A stretch of 64,000 bases of DNA, from positions 1 through 64,000 of the forward strand of contig NZ_JBGCVY010000063.1 in the NCBI RefSeq assembly GCF_041088075.1. The letters are read 5' to 3'. Positions 1-8,512 of the stretch are shown in pieces. Position numbers and translations under genes: made by a program. The notes below the pieces were generated by a model. It was not told the DNA's origin. It saw only the letters and a list, made by a program, of their open reading frames with translations, and made no database searches. Position 1 is the stretch's first letter; every line of letters starts with the position of its first letter. The stretch comes from Mucilaginibacter_A sp041088075 (GTDB lineage: Bacteria; Bacteroidota; Bacteroidia; Sphingobacteriales; Sphingobacteriaceae).

Positions 1-13
1 CTTTTTTTGGCTG

Positions 14-105
14 ATGCTTCTTTTACCCCATAAAAATTGGTGTCTGCATCAGCCTAAACAAATCAAAACAAATGCCCACCAATTTTTAGGCGATAAAAGA
101 AGCAT
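14..105. repeat. Inverted-pair repeat element (full length)
   Basis: Two 29-nt arms in inverted orientation. Arm 1 (14-42) begins ATGCTTCTTTTACC and ends TAAAAATTGGTG. Arm 2 (77-105) is its near-perfect reverse complement, beginning CACCAATTTTTAGG and ending TAAAAGAAGCAT. The 34-nt loop contains AAATCAAAACAAATG, which also occurs in the loops of the elements at 15314, 28652 and 30997. The transcript could form a long hairpin. Confidence 0.9.
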
Positions 106-145
106 CGTGTAAAGCACAAAAGAATAAGTTTAAACAAGTTCGCCA

Positions 146-157
146 TAAAAGAAGCAT
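146..157 (-). repeat. Solo copy of repeat core
   Basis: TAAAAGAAGCAT, the reverse complement of the 12-mer core, with no recognisable partner arm nearby. It sits 40 bp downstream of the full element at 14-105. Confidence 0.7.
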
Positions 158-313
158 CAGAAAATAGATGAACGGCTGAAATAAAAATTAAAAAAGTGCT
201 TTGTTGTAAAAGAAAAGTTACAATTAATATTGTTAATAAAGACGATATTTTATACCTATTTTAATATCTGAGTGTTAATTATTATATCAATAATCTACTA
301 AATATTATTTATA

Positions 314-784
314 ATGACCGATTTCGATGCTAAATTAAAAAACCAACTGCTTGACCTGGCAGAAACGCTAAACGCTTTTAAATCTGAAGCTGTGCAGCTA
401 AAAATAGCAGAAAAGCTGCTTGATGTTCTTTTTAACGAAGAAAAGGAGCCCGGCGATGAGAACCGCGAACAACAGGAAAACAATTTTACTTCGCGCAGGG
501 CAAAAAGGATCAGCACGAACAGCCGAATGCAGGATGGCACAAATACGCGCGAACGTAAATCCACAGGCGCCACCAAAGCCATGCACCGTTTACTGCAATC
601 GGATTTTTTTGATCAGCCAAAAACCATTGCCGCCATTGCCGAACGCTATAACGAGGAGTTTAACGAGAATTTTAAAACTTCGGAAATATCCGGCATTTTA
701 TTGAAATCGGTAAAAGAAAACCTGTTGAAGCGCGAAAAAAACCAGGAAAACAAAAGGTACGAATATGTGAAGGCGAACGATTAA
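314..784 (+). CDS. Small basic hypothetical protein with winged-helix-like C-terminus
   Basis: A 156-residue protein of unknown function. Residues 1-45 look helical and acidic. Residues 55-90 are rich in Arg, Lys, Ser and Thr and probably disordered. Residues 90-153 read like a winged-helix domain: a hydrophobic helix (MHRLLQSDFF), a second containing TIAAIAERYNEEF, a recognition-like helix (SGILLKSVKENLLKREKN) and a strand ending RYEYV. Similar proteins in Bacteroidota are usually annotated as hypothetical. It converges with the bshB1 gene, whose stop is 4 bp away. DNA binding is an inference from the fold-like pattern only. Confidence 0.6.
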   Translation: MTDFDAKLKNQLLDLAETLNAFKSEAVQLKIAEKLLDVLFNEEKEPGDENREQQENNFTSRRAKRISTNSRMQDGTNTRERKSTGATKAMHRLLQSDFFDQPKTIAAIAERYNEEFNENFKTSEISGILLKSVKENLLKREKNQENKRYEYVKAND

Positions 785-788
785 TCTT

Positions 789-1511
789 TCAAACCAGATC
801 GAAAAGATCATTTACGCCAAACAGCCTTTTGGAAGTAAAGCCTTCGGCATATTTTGCCTGGATTGACCGTCCGAATTCCCGTGCGCGCGCTTCGGCAACT
901 TCCATAAACTCGGGGCTGGAAATATAAGTTTGCGGCTCGTCTGCCCAGTTTGGGTTATAAAATTGGGATTTATAGGCTTTGATGCTGGCTACTTTTTGTG
1001 GCCAGTATTCGGTTATGTCAATTAAAATATCCGGTTTGATGTAAGTGTCTTGGATAAAATTAAGAACGAGTTTTGGCCGCCAGGCTTCCTGTTCCGTGCC
1101 ATTTGCCGATACTGTTTTTATCCGCCTTAAACCTGCGTAAAAGGCGGCTTCCTGTACCAGTTCGGCTGCGCGTGCGTGGTCGGGATGGCGGTCGGTAATG
1201 GCATTGGCAATGATGATTTCGGGCTGGTATTTTCGGATGACACGGATCACTTCCTGCTGGTGCTGCTGGTCGTTCCGGAAAAAACCATCGGCTAAACCCA
1301 CATTTTCGCGGACGGTTAAGTTTAATATTGCTGCTGCGTTTGCTGCTTCTTCACGCCTTATTTCTACTGTTCCCCTGGTCCCTAATTCGCCGCGGGTCAA
1401 ATCGGCCACACCTACTTTTTTGCCCAGGGCCAAATGTTTGGCTATCGTGCCTGCGCAGTAAAGTTCGGCATCGTCCGGGTGGGATGGAAAAACCAAAATA
1501 TCTAATTTCAT
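789..1511 (-). CDS. bshB1: Bacillithiol biosynthesis deacetylase BshB1
   Basis: Zinc-dependent LmbE/PIG-L family deacetylase that removes acetate from GlcNAc-malate, the second step of bacillithiol synthesis, in the cytoplasm. The 240-residue length matches the family. The N-terminal motif HPDDAE (residues 11-16) and the later HPDHARA (from residue 109) give the likely metal ligands H11, D14 and H112. It is last in a minus-strand row DUF4294 protein, glutathione peroxidase, bshB1; a thiol synthesis gene beside a thiol peroxidase suggests a shared redox role. A copy of ATACTGTTTTTA (1109-1120) lies inside the coding sequence. Confidence 0.93.
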   Translation of the reverse strand: MKLDILVFPSHPDDAELYCAGTIAKHLALGKKVGVADLTRGELGTRGTVEIRREEAANAAAILNLTVRENVGLADGFFRNDQQHQQEVIRVIRKYQPEIIIANAITDRHPDHARAAELVQEAAFYAGLRRIKTVSANGTEQEAWRPKLVLNFIQDTYIKPDILIDITEYWPQKVASIKAYKSQFYNPNWADEPQTYISSPEFMEVAEARAREFGRSIQAKYAEGFTSKRLFGVNDLFDLV

Positions 1512-1539
1512 TATGTTTTAAATGGTATCGGCAGGAAAG

Positions 1540-2043
1540 CTAATGCTTAATTTCAAGCAGGCGTTCTATTTTTTTCTTGATTTTGGCAGAAGTTGGTTTG
1601 GTAAAAGGATAAAAAAAGTCGCACACTTCGCCTTCTTTATTCACTAAATATTTGTGGAAGTTCCAACGCGGCACACAATTGGCCCTTTCGTTCAGCTTTT
1701 TATCAGACAAAAACTGATAAAGCGGATGCGCATACGGCCCGCGGACCCTAATTTTATTAAACAAATAATAATTGGTGCCATAATTAACGGTACAAAACTC
1801 CAGAATTTTCTCGCCGTCCAGCGGTTCCTGCCCGCCAAAATCATTGGATGGAAAAGCCAATACCTCAAATTCCTGATCAGCGTAAAGCAAGCGCAAATCT
1901 TCCAGTTCTTTTAATTGTGGCGTAAATGTACAGGCCGAAGCCGTGTTTACAATCAGCAGGACTTTTCCTTTAAATACTTCCAGGTTTATTTCGCGCCCCG
2001 CAATAGTTTCAACATTAAACTGATAAATATTCTTTCCGGTCAT
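1540..2043 (-). CDS. Glutathione peroxidase family protein
   Basis: Thiol peroxidase of the GPx family, reducing hydrogen peroxide or lipid peroxides with thioredoxin or another thiol. 167 residues, normal for the bacterial enzyme. The peroxidatic cysteine is C38 in NTASACTFTPQ; the family motif FPSNDFGGQEP gives the catalytic Gln at 72, and WNFHKYLV gives Trp127/Asn128. It is a cysteine form, not a selenoprotein: no in-frame TGA is needed. Its ATG is 4 bp from the stop of the upstream DUF4294 gene, so the two are probably co-transcribed with bshB1. Confidence 0.92.
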   Translation of the reverse strand: MTGKNIYQFNVETIAGREINLEVFKGKVLLIVNTASACTFTPQLKELEDLRLLYADQEFEVLAFPSNDFGGQEPLDGEKILEFCTVNYGTNYYLFNKIRVRGPYAHPLYQFLSDKKLNERANCVPRWNFHKYLVNKEGEVCDFFYPFTKPTSAKIKKKIERLLEIKH

Positions 2044-2047
2044 TGGT

Positions 2048-2668
2048 CTAATAATAAGAAGCGTATCCGGCAGACCTCAAAATTGCTTCAATGTCTTTGT
2101 CTTCGTCTGCGTTGTATTCTTCTTTTAAATCATGACCAAACACACGCGCTACCGACTGCAACATAAAGGCATTTAATCCGCCCTTCAACTGCTTTAATAA
2201 CTCATAACTGGTGTTTCCTGTTTCACGTTGAACCAATTTAATCAGTATTTCGCCCTGCGTAATTGTCAGGTTTTTAATTTGCTTGTTAAACAAGTCTTTG
2301 ATCTCTTTTTCGCAGGCTTTGATCATTTCTTTTTGCTGCCGTTTATCGCCGGTGGTGGCCAAATCGCGCTGCAGCTTGCGGTAACGTTCTCCAGCAAATT
2401 GGGCATACGGCAAAACTTTCAAAACGTTGTAACGCAAGCGGTTATAGGCAGCCCGGTCTTCGGGTGTTTTAAAAACACGTAAATCTTTAATGTTGGCATC
2501 GGGCAGCAAAACCCAGGGCACAAACTCGCCGTTAAGCTCAGTTATGGCAACTTTAATGCTGTCGCTTTTGCCGGGTTTGATTTTAAAAGTTGCCTGCTCG
2601 GGCTTTGATTGTGCTTTTATAACACAAGTCAGACAGGAAAAAAGCACTATAAACCACAGATATTTCAT
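2048..2668 (-). CDS. DUF4294 domain protein, exported
   Basis: A 206-residue protein of the DUF4294 family, widespread in Bacteroidota and of unknown function. Residues 1-19 are a signal peptide (MKYLWFIVLFSCLTCVIKAQ, cleavage probably after Ala or Gln), so it is periplasmic or envelope-bound. The mature part starts with a beta-rich stretch ending in PDANIKDLRVF and continues as a Lys/Arg-rich helical segment (about residues 95-150). First gene of a likely minus-strand operon with glutathione peroxidase and bshB1. A TAnnTTTG element lies 15 bp upstream of the start. Confidence 0.85.
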   Translation of the reverse strand: MKYLWFIVLFSCLTCVIKAQSKPEQATFKIKPGKSDSIKVAITELNGEFVPWVLLPDANIKDLRVFKTPEDRAAYNRLRYNVLKVLPYAQFAGERYRKLQRDLATTGDKRQQKEMIKACEKEIKDLFNKQIKNLTITQGEILIKLVQRETGNTSYELLKQLKGGLNAFMLQSVARVFGHDLKEEYNADEDKDIEAILRSAGYASYY

Positions 2669-2682
2669 AAATTTACCTAAAG

Positions 2683-2690
2683 CAAAAATA
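2683..2690 (-). promoter_or_regulatory. Putative -7 element of the DUF4294-gpx-bshB1 operon
   Basis: On the minus strand this reads TATTTTTG, a perfect match to the Bacteroidota -7 consensus TAnnTTTG, 15 bp before the ATG at 2668. No clear -33 TTTG was seen, and the motif is short, so this is a plausible assignment only. Confidence 0.45.
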
Positions 2691-2747
2691 AGGTTATTTT
2701 AACAACAATCGGTAAAAGGCAAATACGTAAAACTATTATTGATAAAA

Positions 2748-2773
2748 TAATTTTTAGGTGCTAAAAGAAGCAT
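2748..2773 (-). repeat. Repeat copy abutting the relA/spoT start codon
   Basis: Reads TAATTTTTAGGTGC followed by TAAAAGAAGCAT on the plus strand, a single arm of the dispersed repeat. It ends one base before the ATG at 2775, so it forms the end of the 5' leader of the (p)ppGpp synthetase gene and could affect its initiation. Confidence 0.85.
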
Positions 2774-2774
2774 T

Positions 2775-4997
2775 ATGAAAGAAATTGTGATTGACCTGGA
2801 AGCAGAGAAGAAAGAAATATTAAAACGGTACCGGGCATTGTTGCGGGCATGCAAAGCCAAATTACAAAAAGGCGATGAGCGGATGATCCGTAAAGCGTTT
2901 GAAGTTGCGGTAGAAAGCCACCAGGATATGCGCCGCAAATCCGGCGAGCCTTATATTTATCACCCAATTGCGGTTGCCCATATTGCTGCCGATGAAATTG
3001 GCCTCGGCCCAACCTCTATTGCCTGTGCTTTATTGCATGATGTGGTGGAAGATACCGACATTACTTTAGATGATATTGAGCGTGATTTCGGAAAAAAAGT
3101 AGCCAAGATCATTGATGGGCTGACTAAAATTTCCAGCGTTTTTGACACCAACAGCTCTTTGCAGGCAGAGAATTTTAGGAAAATGCTGCTCACTTTGGCC
3201 GATGACGTGCGCGTAATCCTGATCAAACTGGCCGACCGCCTGCACAACATGCGTACGATGGAGTTTATGCCGCGCGACAAACAGCTTAAATTATCTTCGG
3301 AAACGCTTTACCTGTACGCACCTTTGGCGCACCGTTTAGGTTTGTATGCGATAAAATCCGAACTGGAAGATTTGTCCATGAAATACATGGAGCCGGAAAC
3401 TTACCAGTTCATCAAAAAGAAACTGAATGAGAAAAAAGCCGAGCGCGAAAAGTTCATTGCCGATTTTATTGAGCCGGTAAAAAAAGTATTGCAAGCCCAG
3501 CATTTAAATGCCGATGTTTTTGGAAGGCCAAAATCCATCCATTCCATCTGGAACAAAATGAAAAAGAAAAACATTCCTTTTGAAGAGGTTTACGATCTTT
3601 TTGCCATCCGCATTATCCTCGACAGTACACCTGAAAGCGAAAAAGCAGATTGCTGGAAAGCTTATTCGGATGTAACGGATTTTTATCGCCCAAATCCGGA
3701 TCGTTTGCGGGATTGGATTTCTTCGCCCAAAGCAAATGGTTACGAATCGCTGCATACAACGGTAATGGGGCCGCGCGGACAATGGGTAGAGATCCAAATC
3801 CGTACCACGCGCATGAACGAGATTGCCGAAAAAGGTTTTGCCGCGCACTGGAAATACAAAGAATCGTCTTCCGAAAGTGGTTTAGACCAATGGATCCACA
3901 AGGTAAGGGAAATGTTGAAAAGCCCGGAAACGAATGCTTTGGATTTCCTGGACGATTTTAAGATGAACCTTTTTTCGGACGAGATATTTATTTTCACGCC
4001 AAAAGGAGCATTGGTGCAACTGCCAACTAACGCCACGGCTTTGGATTTTGCTTTTGAAATCCACTCGGATGTTGGTGCGCGTTGCATCGGCGCCAAAGTA
4101 AACCACAAATTGGTGCCGCTGAGCTACAAGTTGCAAAACGGCGACCAGGTGGAAATCATCACATCGAGCAAGCAGGTTCCGAAAGAAGACTGGCTCAATT
4201 TTGTGGTTACGGCGAAGGCAAAATCAAAAATTAAATCAGCCTTAAAAGAAGAAAAACGCAAGATTGCCGAGAACGGAAAGGAGATTTTGGAACGGAAATT
4301 GAAAACGTTGAAAATTTCTTACACTTCGGATAATTTGTACAAGTTGTCGTACTTCTTCAAACTGCAATCCACACAAGACCTTTTTTACAACGTGGCGCAA
4401 GGTTTGATTGATTTGAAAGACCTGCGTGAATTTTTGGCATCAGAAAAAACAGTCGAAAACCGCCCTCCGGAAAAGATTGAAGCCGATCAAATTCAAACTT
4501 TGATCCGCAATGTTAAAACCAAAGACAGCGATATTTTGCTGATTGGCGAAGACATGCAAAAGATTGATTACCGTTTGGCAACCTGCTGCAACCCAATTCC
4601 CGGCGATGATGTTTTTGGCTTTGTTACCGTTGGCGAAGGCATCAAAATCCACCAGACCAATTGTCCGAATGCGACGAAACTGATGTCAAACTACGGCTAC
4701 CGTGTTGTAAAAGCAAAATGGACAAACCAACAGGAACTGGCCTTTTTAACCGGATTACGCATCAAAGGAATTGACGATGTGGGTTTGATCAACAAATTAA
4801 CGACTGTTATTTCCAACGATTTTAAAGTGAACATGCGCTCGTTAACAGTTGACAGTAACGACGGGATTTTTGAAGGAACGATTATGGTTTATGTGCACGA
4901 TAAAGAACATTTAGACAACCTGATCAAGAAACTGAAACTGGTGCGCGGCGTAACTTCCGTGGCTCGATTTGATTCGCCGATGGAAAAAGCATCCTGA
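2775..4997 (+). CDS. Bifunctional RelA/SpoT (p)ppGpp synthetase/hydrolase
   Basis: Long RSH enzyme, 740 residues, controlling the stringent response. The HD hydrolase domain occupies about residues 40-200, with metal ligands H63, H88/D89 (HDVVEDTD) and D154 (KLADRLHNMR) all present, so hydrolase activity is expected. The synthetase domain (about 245-360) contains EVYDLFAIR, NGYESLHTTV and QIRT. A TGS domain follows (about 400-465), then a Cys-containing conserved region (TCCNPIPGDD) and a C-terminal ACT domain (about 660-735). It is the only RSH gene in the window. A repeat copy lies directly before its start and another after its stop. Confidence 0.95.
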   Translation: MKEIVIDLEAEKKEILKRYRALLRACKAKLQKGDERMIRKAFEVAVESHQDMRRKSGEPYIYHPIAVAHIAADEIGLGPTSIACALLHDVVEDTDITLDDIERDFGKKVAKIIDGLTKISSVFDTNSSLQAENFRKMLLTLADDVRVILIKLADRLHNMRTMEFMPRDKQLKLSSETLYLYAPLAHRLGLYAIKSELEDLSMKYMEPETYQFIKKKLNEKKAEREKFIADFIEPVKKVLQAQHLNADVFGRPKSIHSIWNKMKKKNIPFEEVYDLFAIRIILDSTPESEKADCWKAYSDVTDFYRPNPDRLRDWISSPKANGYESLHTTVMGPRGQWVEIQIRTTRMNEIAEKGFAAHWKYKESSSESGLDQWIHKVREMLKSPETNALDFLDDFKMNLFSDEIFIFTPKGALVQLPTNATALDFAFEIHSDVGARCIGAKVNHKLVPLSYKLQNGDQVEIITSSKQVPKEDWLNFVVTAKAKSKIKSALKEEKRKIAENGKEILERKLKTLKISYTSDNLYKLSYFFKLQSTQDLFYNVAQGLIDLKDLREFLASEKTVENRPPEKIEADQIQTLIRNVKTKDSDILLIGEDMQKIDYRLATCCNPIPGDDVFGFVTVGEGIKIHQTNCPNATKLMSNYGYRVVKAKWTNQQELAFLTGLRIKGIDDVGLINKLTTVISNDFKVNMRSLTVDSNDGIFEGTIMVYVHDKEHLDNLIKKLKLVRGVTSVARFDSPMEKAS

Positions 4998-5015
4998 GAA
5001 ATGAGACTTATTGTG

Positions 5016-5044
5016 ATGCTTCTTTTATCGCATAAAATTTGGTG
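5016..5044 (+). repeat. Solo repeat arm after relA/spoT
   Basis: Full-length single arm: ATGCTTCTTTTATC, then CA, then TAAAATTTGGTG. It lies 19 bp after the relA/spoT stop codon and could act in 3' end formation. Confidence 0.85.
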
Positions 5045-5045
5045 A

Positions 5046-5146
5046 GATAGAAAATTGGAAAGACGGGAAGTCGGTAAGATAGGAAGTAAGGCCGGACTTC
5101 TTCGGGCTTTCGGACTTTTCCGACTTCTTCCAACTTTAAAAGATTT
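5046..5146. repeat. Imperfect inverted repeat built from GAAGTCGG/CCGACTTC units
   Basis: The region contains GGGAAGTCGG and GGAAGT on one side and CCGGACTTCTTC, CGGACTTTTCC and CCGACTTCTTCC on the other, so it can fold into a long imperfect hairpin. It lies between the relA/spoT stop and the fur-family promoter. The unit resembles the AAGTCCGT octamer array at 14468. It may be a terminator or a degenerate repeat; I do not recognise it. Confidence 0.5.
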
Positions 5147-5151
5147 ATTAA

Positions 5152-5159
5152 TAACTTTG
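5152..5159 (+). promoter_or_regulatory. Putative -7 element of the Fur-family gene
   Basis: TAACTTTG, a perfect match to the TAnnTTTG consensus, 18 bp before the ATG at 5178. Position and spacing suit a short leader. No good -33 element is visible. Confidence 0.5.
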
Positions 5160-5177
5160 AACGGATAATTTAGTAGC

Positions 5178-5654
5178 ATGGCCCAACAGGAAACCATAGA
5201 AATGGTGAAGAAAATTTTTGAGGCTTACCTCGAAAATAAAGGTTTAAGGAAAACACCGGAGCGTTTTGCCATCCTCGAAGAGATTTACTCGCGCAGTGAT
5301 CACTTTGATGTAGAATCGCTTTACATCCATATGAAAAATAAAAAATACCGGGTTAGCAGGGCAACAGTTTACAACACGTTGGAACTACTGCTTTCCTGCG
5401 ATTTGGTTACCAAGCACCAGTTTGGCAAAAACATGGCGCAGTTTGAAAAATCTTACGGCTACAAACAGCACGACCACATCATTTGCCTCAATTGCGGCCG
5501 CGTGGTTGAGTTTTGCGATCCGCGCATCGGGCAAATCCAAAACATGATGGGCGATTTGCTGAAGTTTGAAATTAAACACCATTCGATGAACATGTATGGC
5601 GATTGTTCCCGTTTAAAAACCGCAGGCTCCTGCGAATATTACGCTAAAAATTAA
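5178..5654 (+). CDS. Fur-family transcriptional regulator
   Basis: Metal- or peroxide-responsive repressor of the Fur superfamily, 158 residues. A winged-helix DNA-binding domain spans about residues 20-80 (GLRKTPERFAILEEI, then RVSRATVYNTLELL as recognition helix). The dimerisation/metal part has HDHIICLNCGRVVEF; C103 and C106 with C143 and C152 form a likely structural zinc site. Which metal it senses (Fur, Zur or PerR type) cannot be told from sequence alone. Its stop is 19 bp from the start of purA, so the two may share a transcript. Confidence 0.9.
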   Translation: MAQQETIEMVKKIFEAYLENKGLRKTPERFAILEEIYSRSDHFDVESLYIHMKNKKYRVSRATVYNTLELLLSCDLVTKHQFGKNMAQFEKSYGYKQHDHIICLNCGRVVEFCDPRIGQIQNMMGDLLKFEIKHHSMNMYGDCSRLKTAGSCEYYAKN

Positions 5655-5673
5655 ATTCTGATAAATCAAATAA

Positions 5674-6948
5674 ATGGCTGTTGATGTATTGTTAGGCCTT
5701 CAATGGGGAGATGAAGGCAAAGGAAAAATTGTGGACGTACTTTGTCCGCATTACGATTTAATTGCCCGTTTCCAAGGTGGCCCGAATGCTGGGCACACGT
5801 TGGAATTTGACGGGCAAAAGTATGTGCTGAACACCATCCCTTCCGGTATTTTTAATGAAAAAACGCTGAACCTGATTGGCAACGGCGTGGTGATTGACCC
5901 GATCACTTTAAAACGCGAACTGGACAACCTGAAAAAAGCAGGTTTTGACCCGGTTGGAAAAGGCAAACTGGTGATTGCACGCAAAGCACATTTGATTTTG
6001 CCAACGCACCAATTGTTGGATGCGGCTTCTGAAAGTAAAATGGGTGCCGATAAAATTGGTTCGACATTGAAAGGAATCGGCCCAACTTATATGGACAAAA
6101 CCGGCCGCAATGGTTTGCGCGTTGGCGATACGATGCTGCCCGATTTTAAAGAACGCTACAACAAACTGGTCGAAAAGCACAAATCTATTTTGATCCACTA
6201 TGGAGAAGTGCCGGATTTCAGCGCAAAAGAAAAAGCTTTTTTTGAGGCGGTGGAATTGCTGAAAAGCATTCCGCATGTTGATAGCGAACATTTGGTGAAT
6301 AAATTTTTAAAAGAAGGAAAAACCGTTTTGGCCGAAGGTGCGCAAGGCACGATGCTGGATGTGGATTTCGGCTCCTACCCTTTTGTAACTTCTTCCAACA
6401 CTACAACCGCCGGCGCTTGCACTGGTTTGGGCATTGCGCCAAAAAACATAGGCGAAGTGATCGGTATTTTTAAAGCTTACTGCACACGCGTTGGCAGCGG
6501 CCCTTTTCCAACTGAATTGGAAAACGAAACCGGCGAAGAACTGCGCAAGATCGGGCATGAATTTGGTGCCACAACCGGTCGTCCGCGCAGAACGGGCTGG
6601 ATTGATTTGCCTGCTTTAAAATATGCCATCTTATTAAATGGCGTAACGCAACTGGTGATGACGAAAGCCGATGTGTTGAGCGGATTTGAAAAAATTTACG
6701 CCTGTACGCATTATGCCTTTCCAACCGAAACCATTGACTACATGCCTTACGATATTTGTACCGTAAAACCAGAACCGATTTTGAAAGAAATTGATGGCTG
6801 GCACGAAGATCTGACCGGCATTACAGAACTTGACCAAATCCCTGAAAAACTGAAAGCTTATATTGATTTTTTGGAGGCCGAAGTTGGTGTTCCGGTAAAA
6901 TATTTATCTGTCGGGCCAGACCGGAAACAAACACTGGTTTTAAATTGA
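5674..6948 (+). CDS. purA: Adenylosuccinate synthetase
   Basis: Catalyses the GTP-dependent joining of IMP and aspartate, the first committed step to AMP. 424 residues, normal length. The P-loop GDEGKGK is at residues 12-18 with catalytic D13, and catalytic H41 is in GGPNAGHT. Other hallmarks are QGTMLDVDFGSYPFVTSS and the late motif TTGRPRRTGWIDL. The gene ends 11 bp before the pabB start; the intervening bases are part of a repeat arm. Confidence 0.97.
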   Translation: MAVDVLLGLQWGDEGKGKIVDVLCPHYDLIARFQGGPNAGHTLEFDGQKYVLNTIPSGIFNEKTLNLIGNGVVIDPITLKRELDNLKKAGFDPVGKGKLVIARKAHLILPTHQLLDAASESKMGADKIGSTLKGIGPTYMDKTGRNGLRVGDTMLPDFKERYNKLVEKHKSILIHYGEVPDFSAKEKAFFEAVELLKSIPHVDSEHLVNKFLKEGKTVLAEGAQGTMLDVDFGSYPFVTSSNTTTAGACTGLGIAPKNIGEVIGIFKAYCTRVGSGPFPTELENETGEELRKIGHEFGATTGRPRRTGWIDLPALKYAILLNGVTQLVMTKADVLSGFEKIYACTHYAFPTETIDYMPYDICTVKPEPILKEIDGWHEDLTGITELDQIPEKLKAYIDFLEAEVGVPVKYLSVGPDRKQTLVLN

Positions 6949-6975
6949 CCAATTTTTAGGTGGTAAAAGAAGTAT
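6948..6975 (-). repeat. Repeat arm spanning the purA stop and pabB start
   Basis: Plus strand reads ACCAATTTTTAGG, TG, then GTAAAAGAAGTAT. It begins on the last base of the purA stop, and its GTG is the likely start codon of pabB, so the first residues of PabB (Met-Val-Lys-Glu-Val) are encoded by the repeat. Confidence 0.85.
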
Positions 6976-8231
6976 CCATCACCAACATAGAATTATTTAA
7001 AAGAAAAGCCCTTTACTGGGCTTCTTCTTTGAATACGGCCTGCGTTTTCGATTCCAACAACTTTACAGATCCTTATTCCAAGTTTGATTGGCTGCTTGCG
7101 GCAGATGCGGAAGCAACGCTGGAAACTAAAGTTGGTACTGCTTTTACCGACCTAAAATCACTCAAAAAACAGCATCCAAACAAATGGCTGACGGGTTTTT
7201 TGAGTTACGATTTGAAAAACGAGTTGGAAGATTTTTTTCCAAAACAAACCGATGAACTTGAGTTTCCAGATCTGTTTTTTTTCGTTCCAAAGCATCTTTT
7301 ACGACTAAAAAAAGGCCGCTTAAAAATTATTTCTGCCGAGCCGGAAGCTGTTTTAGCGGCAATCGATCAAACCGAAATCTTTCAAACCGAAAGCAAACCG
7401 GAAATTCAAATCAAAGCACGGATCAGCAAAGAAATCTATCTGGAAAAAGCCGAACAGATCAGGCAGCAAATCAAGCTGGGCAATATTTACATCACCAATT
7501 TTTGCCAAGAGTTTTATGCTGAAAATGCCGAAATTGATCCGAAATTTGTTTTCGATCAGCTTAATTCCGTCTCTCCTACGCCTTTTGCCTGCTTTTTCAA
7601 GGCCGGAAACAAATATATCCTTTCGGCAAGTCCCGAACGTTTTTTGGCAAAGCGGGGAAATAAGTTAATCAGTCAGCCAATCAAAGGCACAGCGGCAAGG
7701 TCAAATTTTGCGCAGCAAGATCAACACCAAAAAAATACCCTTAAAAACAGCATCAAGGAACAGGCAGAAAATGTGATGATTGTAGATTTGGTGCGAAACG
7801 ACCTGACGAAAAGCGCCGTTTTCGGATCAGTAAAAGTCGAAGAACTGTTTGGGATTTACAGTTTTAAGCAGGTTCATCAAATGATTTCGACCATTACTGC
7901 CGAAATTTCTGATGATGTTGATTCAATAGACGCGTTAATAAATACTTTCCCTGCCGGCTCCATGACGGGTGCGCCAAAGTTCCGTGCCATGCAATTGATG
8001 CAACAATTTGAAGGTAGTAAAAGAAGCATTTACGCCGGTTCTATTGGTTATTTTTCGCCGGATGGTGATTTCGATTTTAATGTGGTAATCCGCAGTTTGC
8101 TTTACAATGCGGAGAATCAATATCTAAGTTTTCATGTGGGAAGCGCGGTTACCTTTCAATCCAACCCGGAATTGGAATATGAGGAATGTTTGCTTAAGGC
8201 GAGCGCGATCAGGCAGGTTTTAAACAGTTAA
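6960..8231 (+). CDS. pabB: Aminodeoxychorismate synthase component I (chorismate-binding)
   Basis: Converts chorismate with ammonia to 4-amino-4-deoxychorismate for folate synthesis. 423 residues. The chorismate-binding domain fills the C-terminal two thirds: SPERFL, PIKGT (240-244), KEQAENVMIVDLVRNDL and GSMTGAPK (333-340). The lysine of PIKGT is the PabB-type nucleophile, where anthranilate synthases carry PIAGT, so PabB is preferred over TrpE. No glutaminase domain is fused, so a separate PabA is needed. The start is a GTG inside a repeat arm; no in-frame ATG is near. A core repeat TAAAAGAAGCAT (8018-8029) lies in the coding sequence and encodes Ser-Lys-Arg-Ser-Ile. Confidence 0.9.
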   Translation: MVKEVSITNIELFKRKALYWASSLNTACVFDSNNFTDPYSKFDWLLAADAEATLETKVGTAFTDLKSLKKQHPNKWLTGFLSYDLKNELEDFFPKQTDELEFPDLFFFVPKHLLRLKKGRLKIISAEPEAVLAAIDQTEIFQTESKPEIQIKARISKEIYLEKAEQIRQQIKLGNIYITNFCQEFYAENAEIDPKFVFDQLNSVSPTPFACFFKAGNKYILSASPERFLAKRGNKLISQPIKGTAARSNFAQQDQHQKNTLKNSIKEQAENVMIVDLVRNDLTKSAVFGSVKVEELFGIYSFKQVHQMISTITAEISDDVDSIDALINTFPAGSMTGAPKFRAMQLMQQFEGSKRSIYAGSIGYFSPDGDFDFNVVIRSLLYNAENQYLSFHVGSAVTFQSNPELEYEECLLKASAIRQVLNS

Positions 8232-8248
8232 AGCTGCTGATTGAGGTT

Positions 8249-8512
8249 TTACTTGTGGTAATGCCCGTAACATTTAACAATTTCAATAACCGATTCTTTT
8301 ACTGCATAAATCAATCGGTGTTCGTCATTAATCCTTCTCGACCAATAACCAGAAAAATTGCTTTTTAAAGGTTCTGGTTTACCCAATCCTTCAAACGGTG
8401 TTTTTTGAATATCCGTTATTAACTCAAATATTTTAAAAACCAGTTTTGCATTTCCGAATTTATAAAGCTGAAGCTCCTTTAATGCCGTTTCTGAGAACTG
8501 AACAGCACGCAT
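8249..8512 (-). CDS. YoeB-like mRNA interferase toxin
   Basis: An 87-residue Txe/YoeB-family toxin, a ribosome-dependent endoribonuclease. The family signature is intact: PFEGLGKPEPLK (E47, K50), YWSRRINDEHRLIYAV (R59, R60, H65, R66) and a C-terminal HYHK with H84. The likely catalytic residues are therefore present and the toxin is probably active. It overlaps the upstream antitoxin gene by one base (TAATG), typical of a co-translated toxin-antitoxin pair. Confidence 0.88.
   Translation of the reverse strand: MRAVQFSETALKELQLYKFGNAKLVFKIFELITDIQKTPFEGLGKPEPLKSNFSGYWSRRINDEHRLIYAVKESVIEIVKCYGHYHK

Larger units (their letters stand above)
1..313. other. Intergenic region carrying repeat copies
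   Basis: No convincing gene is seen before the ATG at 314. The region holds a complete inverted repeat element (14-105) and a solo copy of its core (146-157). The remainder, about 160-313, is very AT-rich and may contain the promoter of the next gene, but I see no clear TAnnTTTG element. Confidence 0.6.

Noticed and set aside
298..582. 94-residue minus-strand frame opposite the first gene
   Set aside because: Antisense shadow with Ser/Phe-rich composition; the plus-strand frame has normal composition and a domain-like end.
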